Source of the DNA: Kibdelosporangium aridum
GTDB taxonomy: Bacteria > Actinomycetota > Actinomycetes > Mycobacteriales > Pseudonocardiaceae
Direction of reading: 5' to 3'
NCBI RefSeq assembly: GCF_900176515.1
Contig: NZ_FWXV01000012.1
Span: 62,001 to 126,000, forward strand
DNA length: 64,000 nucleotides
Shown here: positions 59,469 through 64,000 of the stretch, piece by piece
How the letters are laid out: every line of letters starts with the position of its first letter
Position numbering within the stretch: the first letter of the stretch is position 1
Notes under the pieces: generated by a model
Told to the model about the DNA's origin: nothing
Databases searched by the model: none
Seen by the model: the letters and a program-made list of their open reading frames with translations, nothing else
Translations under genes and position numbers: made by a program

Positions 59469-60738
59469 GGAGTGTTTCCAATCGTTTGAGGATCACGTCG
59501 TGCCGAACCAGAAAACGCTCTGGCCGCAGTGGGCCGATATCAATTCCCTCGGCCCGCAGCAGCGTACCGAAATCATCGCCGCCGGAGACAGCGCTATTCG
59601 CGGCGGCCTGAACGGCTCGGTATGCGTGTTCTCGTTCGGTGCCGTTCTCCAATAGATCGGCCAGCACGGCGGAGCTGTACGCCAGGCCATTCGTCTGGTC
59701 GATCGCGGCGCGCATCCGGTCCGGGAACACATCGAGCCCCGCTACCAGGTCTGCCGCTGCTGTCGCCTGATAGTGCGCGACGATCAGCGCGTCCACCATG
59801 GCGACTCGCTCGACCGACGAGTGGGACAGGTCCCGCTCGTGCCACAGCGCGACGTTCTCCACCATCGTTCCGGCATATCCGCGCAACAGCCGAGCGAGCC
59901 CGACCAAGCGCTCGCTGGTCGTCGGGTTCCGCTTGTGCGGCATGGCACTCGAGCCCTGGTAGGCGACTGTCCGTGGCTCTTCGACCTCACGGACTTCGCT
60001 GCGGGACAGCAGCCGCACCTCGATGGCGATCTGCTCGACGCAGGCGCCGAGTGTCGCCACCGCTTGCACCAGTTGGGCATGCCGGTCGCGAGCCACAACC
60101 TGGCTCGGTGCCTGCTCGGCACCAATGCCGAGCTCCGCGCACACGTACTCCTCGACGAAGGGATCGATCAGCGCGTACGTGCCGACAGATCCCGAGATCG
60201 TGCCCACCGCGACTTCCTCGCGTGCGGCTGCCAAACGCTTGACGCAGCGGTCGATCGCGAAGGCGAACCCGGCGAGTTTGTGGCCGAACGTCGTCGGTTC
60301 CGCGTGCATGCCGTGGGTGCGTCCGATGCAGACCGTGGCCCAGTGCTCGACTGCCTTGTCCGCCAGCACGTTTCGAAGCCTTGTCACCACACCGATCAAA
60401 AGGTCGCACGCGCGCGCGAGGGTGTAGCCCAAGGCCGTGTCGACGAGGTCGTAGCTCGTCATGCCGAGGTGTACCCAGCGCGCCGAGTCCTCCGGGATGT
60501 CCTCACAGAACGCCGCGAGGAAGGAAAGGATCTCGTGGTCGCGTTCGCGTTCGATCTCAGCGACCCGTGCCGCTGACGGCACCGCGGCCCGCCGGATGTC
60601 CGCCAACGCGTCGTCGGGAACCCGGCCGAGCAGCGCCTGTGCTTGTGACGCAAGGACTTCCACCTTGGTCCATGTCGCATATCTGGCCTGATCAGACCAG
60701 AGCTCGGCCATCTCGGGCAGCGAGTAACGGGATATCAT
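59446..60738 (-). CDS. Adenylosuccinate-lyase homologue (candidate hydrazinosuccinate lyase)
   Basis: 430 residues, the PurB length. GRTHGMHAEPTTFGHKLAGF, the catalytic-loop signature GSSAMPHKRNP and ENVALWHERDLSHSSVER are all intact. PurB-type enzymes release fumarate from N-succinyl groups. It heads the minus-strand operon with the GNAT and the polyketide synthase, and a perfect StrR operator lies 107 nt upstream, so a pathway role is far more likely than purine synthesis. In the fzm/kin pathways the homologue frees acetylhydrazine plus fumarate. ATG with GGAGGG chosen. Confidence 0.87.
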   Translation of the reverse strand: MISRYSLPEMAELWSDQARYATWTKVEVLASQAQALLGRVPDDALADIRRAAVPSAARVAEIERERDHEILSFLAAFCEDIPEDSARWVHLGMTSYDLVDTALGYTLARACDLLIGVVTRLRNVLADKAVEHWATVCIGRTHGMHAEPTTFGHKLAGFAFAIDRCVKRLAAAREEVAVGTISGSVGTYALIDPFVEEYVCAELGIGAEQAPSQVVARDRHAQLVQAVATLGACVEQIAIEVRLLSRSEVREVEEPRTVAYQGSSAMPHKRNPTTSERLVGLARLLRGYAGTMVENVALWHERDLSHSSVERVAMVDALIVAHYQATAAADLVAGLDVFPDRMRAAIDQTNGLAYSSAVLADLLENGTEREHAYRAVQAAANSAVSGGDDFGTLLRAEGIDIGPLRPERFLVRHDVILKRLETLRDKGHQA

Positions 60739-60985
60739 GACCGTGGTCCCTCCGAAGTCAACCGCCAGCGGAAGATTAATTCGCCGGACGGGGTGTACAG
60801 CAGCTTTGCGCAGCCGCCAGGGCCAATTTCTCCGAAAGTGCTCCCGTTCGACTGAGAGATCTCGCCAGTTGAACGCCATCAGACCCGGCCAGTAGCCGGA
60901 TTTCTTCTCCCAGATTGCCCCAGCCCGGCCTGTTCCAAAGTATCCGCGACTTGCACCACATCTGGCGAAGCCATGTAGTTGCTTC
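60739..60985. promoter_or_regulatory. Divergent promoter region of the N-N/polyketide operons
   Basis: Holds the perfect StrR operator and the two leader regions, each about 110 nt. No gene is seen. Confidence 0.75.
60846..60874. promoter_or_regulatory. StrR-type operator (perfect)
   Basis: GTTCGACTG, 11-nt spacer, CAGTTGAAC: an exact consensus match. It is centred between the lyase start (107 nt) and the amidase start (111 nt), so both operons are likely activated together. Confidence 0.88.
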
Positions 60986-62401
60986 GTGCCAGTCTCCATC
61001 GCAGCGAGAAATAGGCAGCCGATCTGCCGCAGTATTCAGGAAACAAAACAGGCGTTTCTGAGAGGCCATTCCACGGTCGTCGAGCACGTCCGGACCGTGC
61101 TGGCCGCCATCCGCGAAACGGACGCGGAGCTCAACGCGTTCGTGGCGGTCGCAGACGATCGTGCTCTGCGCGCGGCGCAAGCCGCCGACCGGCTCATCGC
61201 CGGCCTTGGCGACGCCGCCTTCCGCGACCGGCCGCTGCTCGGGGTCACGGTGTCCGTGAAGGACCTCATCCAGACCCAGGACCTGCCCACCAGGCGGGGA
61301 TCGTTGCTGTCCAACCGCCGTCCTGCCGTGGACGCGCCTGCGGTCGCTCGCCTCCGTGCGGCAGGCGCGATCGTGGTCGGGAAGACAGCGACCTCGGAGT
61401 ACGGGTGGAGCGCGAGCACGGTGAGCCGAGTCGCCCCGCCCACCCGGAATCCATGGGCGCGCAACAAATCCGCTGGCGGCTCCAGCGGCGGGTCGGCTGC
61501 CGCAGTGTCAGCTGGGTTGTGCACGGCGTCGCTGGGCACCGACGGCGCGGGATCCATCCGGATCCCCGCGGCGTTCTGCGGAGTGGTCGGGTTCAAACCT
61601 TCCTTCGCTCGAATTCCGTACGTGCCACCGTGTTCCGAGCGGTTGGCGCACGCGGGGCCGCTCGCGCGAAGCGTGGCCGACGTCGCCGCACTCATGTCGG
61701 TCTTGGGTGGCCCGGATCCGGGCGACCCGGACTCGGTGACCGCCGCACCTGCCGTGACGAGAGAACCCGTGTCGCTGCGAATCGGGTGGATGGAGTTCCC
61801 GCGTACCTCCGACGAGATCCGCAGGGTCACCGAAGCCGTCCTGCCGGTACTGGCCGCGCAGGGACACCGCGTCGACCGGATCGATGTCCCGTTCGCTGAT
61901 CCGTACCCCGCCTTGGTGGACATTCTCGCCGCCACCGAAGCGAGCGGCACGACTCCGGAAGACGAGCAGCGGTGCGACGAAGGCCGCGCCGCAATCGTCC
62001 GATATGGACGCTCCCTGAGCGGCGCGGCGGTCATGCGCGCCGAGGACACACGGCTCGCCCTGCGAACGCAGCTTGGCGCGGTGATGGACCGCTACGACCT
62101 CCTGGCCATGGCGACCGTTCCGGTCGAGCCATTCGACGCCGACGCGATCGGCCCTGCCTGGGCCGCCAATCCGGACGACCTGCTGTGGCTCGCCTGGTCG
62201 CCCGCCACCTATCCGTTCAACATCACCGGCCAGCCCGCGCTGTCCCTCCCGGTCGGCGTCACGTCCGGCGGGCTTCCTGCCGGGTTGCAGCTCGTCGGCC
62301 GGGTCGGTGCCGACGAGCTGGTACTGCGCGCCGCGGCCCGGCTCGAGGCCGACCTCGGCCTCGCGATGGATCCGCCCGGCCACGAAACGAAAGGCGAATG
62401 A
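60986..62401 (+). CDS. Amidase-signature-family enzyme
   Basis: 471 residues. The Ser-cisSer-Lys triad is visible: VSVKDLI (Lys), KSAGGSSGGSAAAVSAGL (cis-Ser) and GTDGAGSIRIPAAFCGVVGFKPS (nucleophile Ser); GTDGAGS replaces the more common GTDGGGS. It hydrolyses or transfers an amide. In the fosfazinomycin and kinamycin clusters an amidase belongs to the acetylhydrazine set. The GTG start has only a weak ribosome-binding site; the true start could be slightly downstream. The stop overlaps the glutamine-synthetase homologue. Confidence 0.85.
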   Translation: MPVSIAARNRQPICRSIQETKQAFLRGHSTVVEHVRTVLAAIRETDAELNAFVAVADDRALRAAQAADRLIAGLGDAAFRDRPLLGVTVSVKDLIQTQDLPTRRGSLLSNRRPAVDAPAVARLRAAGAIVVGKTATSEYGWSASTVSRVAPPTRNPWARNKSAGGSSGGSAAAVSAGLCTASLGTDGAGSIRIPAAFCGVVGFKPSFARIPYVPPCSERLAHAGPLARSVADVAALMSVLGGPDPGDPDSVTAAPAVTREPVSLRIGWMEFPRTSDEIRRVTEAVLPVLAAQGHRVDRIDVPFADPYPALVDILAATEASGTTPEDEQRCDEGRAAIVRYGRSLSGAAVMRAEDTRLALRTQLGAVMDRYDLLAMATVPVEPFDADAIGPAWAANPDDLLWLAWSPATYPFNITGQPALSLPVGVTSGGLPAGLQLVGRVGADELVLRAAARLEADLGLAMDPPGHETKGE

Positions 62402-63894
62402 TCATGACCTCCAGGCCGTGGTCCCTGTACGGCAACGAAAGCGGCGTCGGGCGTCCCTGTTTTGTGGCCGAGTTCGGGCTATGGGACGACCGGCAGTCCG
62501 CTGCGGCCGAACAGGTCGAAGTGCAGCTCAACGACGTCGACCTGGTACGTGTGGTGTTCTGCGACCCGCACGGGCTGGCCCGGTCGAAAACCGTGCCGGC
62601 CGACGTCTTCCGCTCAGTACTGCGCAACGGCATGGACTTCAGCGCGGGGCCGTTCCTCTTCGACACCGGCCACGCCGTCGCCGTCGACTTCCTTGCCGAC
62701 TCAGGCGTCGGCGTCGGCGAACTGCTCGGCGCCGGTGACTTCGTGCTCGTCCCGGATCCGCGCACGTTCCAGGTTCTTCCCCGGACGGAGCCGAGGACCG
62801 CATGGGTGCTGGGCAACGAGTACCTGCGCGACGGCACGCCGCATCCGTTGGCCTCCCGCAACGTCCTGCGCCGCGTCGTGGCCGAGTACGCCGAACGTGA
62901 CCTGGCCCCGGTCATCGGGCTGGAAGTCGAGTGGTACCTCACCCGGCTGGCAGGCGGCCCGCCCGGCAACGCGGGCAACGGCTTCGGCCTGCAAGGACCT
63001 GCGCCGGTGGTGGAGGCGGTGAACCCCGGCTACCAGTTCAACCTCGACAGCTACTACGACTCGGTGGCCGACGTCGCGGACCCGTTGGCCGCCATGCTGA
63101 TCGCGCTCGGATTGCCGCTGCGTTCCTTCGAGCACGAGTCCGGTCCCGGTCAGCTCGAGACGACCTTCAACCCGATGCTGGCGATGGACGCGGCCGACGC
63201 GATGCTGCTGTTCCGTACCCAGGTCAAGCAGGCCTGCAGGCGCCGCGGATACCACGCGTCCTTCATGACGTTGCCACGCTTGGAAAGCTTCGACTCCAGC
63301 GGCTGGCACCTGCACCAGTCGGTCACGAGCACGAAGACGAACGCCAACCTGTTCGCTGCTGACGACAGCACGCAGGAGTCGATTTCCGCCGACGGCGAGG
63401 CCTACATCGGCGGGCTGCTGTCCCGGGCACGCGAGTTCTGCCTGCTGTCGGTCCCGACCGTGAACGGGTATCGGCGCCTGGCACCGGAATTCACGCTCTC
63501 CCCCACCTCGGTGAACTGGCGCTACGAGGACCGCAGCGCCATGGTCCGAGTGCTTCCCGGGGGCAGTTCGACACATGTGGAGAACCGGATCGGGGAGCCG
63601 TGCGCGAACCCGTATCTCCTGATCGCTTCCCAGCTCCACGCGGGCCTGCAAGGAATGAGCGCCCCAGCCAACCGGACGACGTATCCGGCACTCCCGACGT
63701 CGCTGCGCGAGGCGCTGGACGCGTTCCGCGCCAGCAGCAGCGCCGAGGAACTGCTCGGAACTCCCCTCAAGACGTGCCTCGTGAAGCTGAAGGAAAGCGA
63801 GGCGTCCCGTTTCGACGCCTGGCGTTCCTCCACTGAGGACACGATGAACGAAGTCACCGAATGGGAACAACGCGAGTACTTCGGTGTCTTCTGA
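62398..63894 (+). CDS. Glutamine-synthetase homologue (candidate gamma-glutamylhydrazide synthetase)
   Basis: 498 residues. The catalytic barrel shows VIGLEVEWYL, EHESGPGQLETTF (metal/Glu site), SSGWHLHQSV in place of the GSGMHVHQSL loop and ENRIGEPCANPYL; the N-terminal domain has VRVVFCDPHGLARSK. Such homologues ligate glutamate to an amine using ATP; in fosfazinomycin and kinamycin synthesis the homologue makes the glutamyl carrier of hydrazine. Start overlaps the amidase stop (ATGA); an ATG 6 nt later is an alternative. Confidence 0.87.
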   Translation: MIMTSRPWSLYGNESGVGRPCFVAEFGLWDDRQSAAAEQVEVQLNDVDLVRVVFCDPHGLARSKTVPADVFRSVLRNGMDFSAGPFLFDTGHAVAVDFLADSGVGVGELLGAGDFVLVPDPRTFQVLPRTEPRTAWVLGNEYLRDGTPHPLASRNVLRRVVAEYAERDLAPVIGLEVEWYLTRLAGGPPGNAGNGFGLQGPAPVVEAVNPGYQFNLDSYYDSVADVADPLAAMLIALGLPLRSFEHESGPGQLETTFNPMLAMDAADAMLLFRTQVKQACRRRGYHASFMTLPRLESFDSSGWHLHQSVTSTKTNANLFAADDSTQESISADGEAYIGGLLSRAREFCLLSVPTVNGYRRLAPEFTLSPTSVNWRYEDRSAMVRVLPGGSSTHVENRIGEPCANPYLLIASQLHAGLQGMSAPANRTTYPALPTSLREALDAFRASSSAEELLGTPLKTCLVKLKESEASRFDAWRSSTEDTMNEVTEWEQREYFGVF

Positions 63895-63929
63895 ACAACG
63901 GTGCACGCCGAGCGAAAGGGAATTCTGTC

Positions 63930-64000
63930 ATGTCACGGTATGCCTGGGGCGAGACCCATCCTGCCATCGAGAAGCTCAAATCCGCCATCGAGCCGGCCCG
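63930..64000 (+). CDS. Start of a further gene in the N-N operon, truncated by the window
   Basis: ATG preceded by GCGAAAGGG, 35 nt after the synthetase stop. Only MSRYAWGETHPAIEKLKSAI and three more residues are visible. I do not recognise the family. Its position suggests another gene of the hydrazine/glutamyl cassette. Confidence 0.6.
   Translation, partial: MSRYAWGETHPAIEKLKSAIEPA

Noticed and set aside
59446..60738. Housekeeping adenylosuccinate lyase (purB)
   Set aside because: Length and motifs fit, but the gene is co-transcribed with a GNAT and the polyketide synthase and has a perfect StrR operator, while no purine genes are near; a pathway paralogue is more likely.
59446..60738. 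Nitrosuccinate lyase (CreD type)
   Set aside because: The sequence is PurB-like (GSSAMPHKRNP and WHERDLSHSS) and no flavin-dependent aspartate N-oxygenase is adjacent; the acetylhydrazine-releasing role fits better, though the two cannot be fully separated by eye.
1..64000. CRISPR arrays, transposases, integrases, tRNA or rRNA genes
   Set aside because: No regularly spaced repeat-spacer array, recombinase motif or recognisable structural RNA was found on reading either strand.

Overview
The window is high-GC DNA with dense, overlapping operons (many ATGA/GTGA junctions), GTG and TTG starts, an F420-dependent glucose-6-phosphate dehydrogenase and a Rv2466c-type mycothiol nitroreductase homologue. 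This points to a filamentous actinomycete, most likely Pseudonocardiales (inference from gene content; no rRNA is present). No tRNA, rRNA, CRISPR array or transposase was recognised.

Region 1 (1-9.85 kb, all plus strand) is a nine-gene exopolysaccharide operon that resembles a Pel locus: polysaccharide deacetylase (cut by the window edge), PelF-type GT4 glycosyltransferase, polytopic membrane protein, sugar nucleotidyltransferase, two NAD-dependent epimerases, a UDP-sugar 6-dehydrogenase and two GH114-type (polygalactosaminidase-like) proteins, one a lipoprotein. Region 2 (9.85-16.4 kb) is general metabolism and regulation: a Tat/lipoprotein epoxide-hydrolase-like enzyme, a creatininase-family amidohydrolase, a large LuxR (LAL) regulator, an SDR and Fgd.

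Region 3 (16.5 kb to the right edge) looks like one large secondary-metabolite cluster that continues beyond the window. It is bracketed and punctuated by two near-identical StrR/ParB-type activators (16.5 and 47.1 kb), plus a SARP and an AraC-type regulator. I find StrR-type operators (GTTCRACTG-N11-CRGTYGAAC) at about 35.7, 39.9, 44.4 and 60.85 kb, two of them perfect, and weaker versions at 27.35 and 42.85 kb; they lie in divergent or upstream intergenic regions and tie the sub-blocks into one regulon. The blocks are: extender supply (stand-alone acyltransferase and acyl-CoA carboxylase beta subunit); PAPS supply (CysD, CysNC) with a distant sulfotransferase; an aminodeoxysugar block (RmlA, 3,5-epimerase, C-3 aminotransferase, N-methyltransferase, 4-ketoreductase, 2,3-dehydratase); a UDP-pentose block (UDP-glucose dehydrogenase, UDP-glucuronate decarboxylase); a sugar O-methyltransferase; two GT1 glycosyltransferases; a heterodimeric ABC exporter; and a minus-strand type II polyketide operon (TcmI-type cyclase, KS-alpha, KS-beta, ACP) led by an adenylosuccinate-lyase homologue and a GNAT, with an amidase and a glutamine-synthetase homologue transcribed divergently.

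The last four enzyme types together are the set shared by the fosfazinomycin and kinamycin pathways, where an acetylhydrazine synthon is made separately and carried on glutamate. The most economical reading is therefore a glycosylated, possibly sulfated, aromatic polyketide with an N-N (hydrazine/diazo-derived) group. Missing from the window and expected outside it: ketoreductase and aromatase, dTDP-glucose 4,6-dehydratase, the DesVIII/AknT-type glycosyltransferase partner, and the nitrous-acid-forming flavoenzyme/lyase pair.
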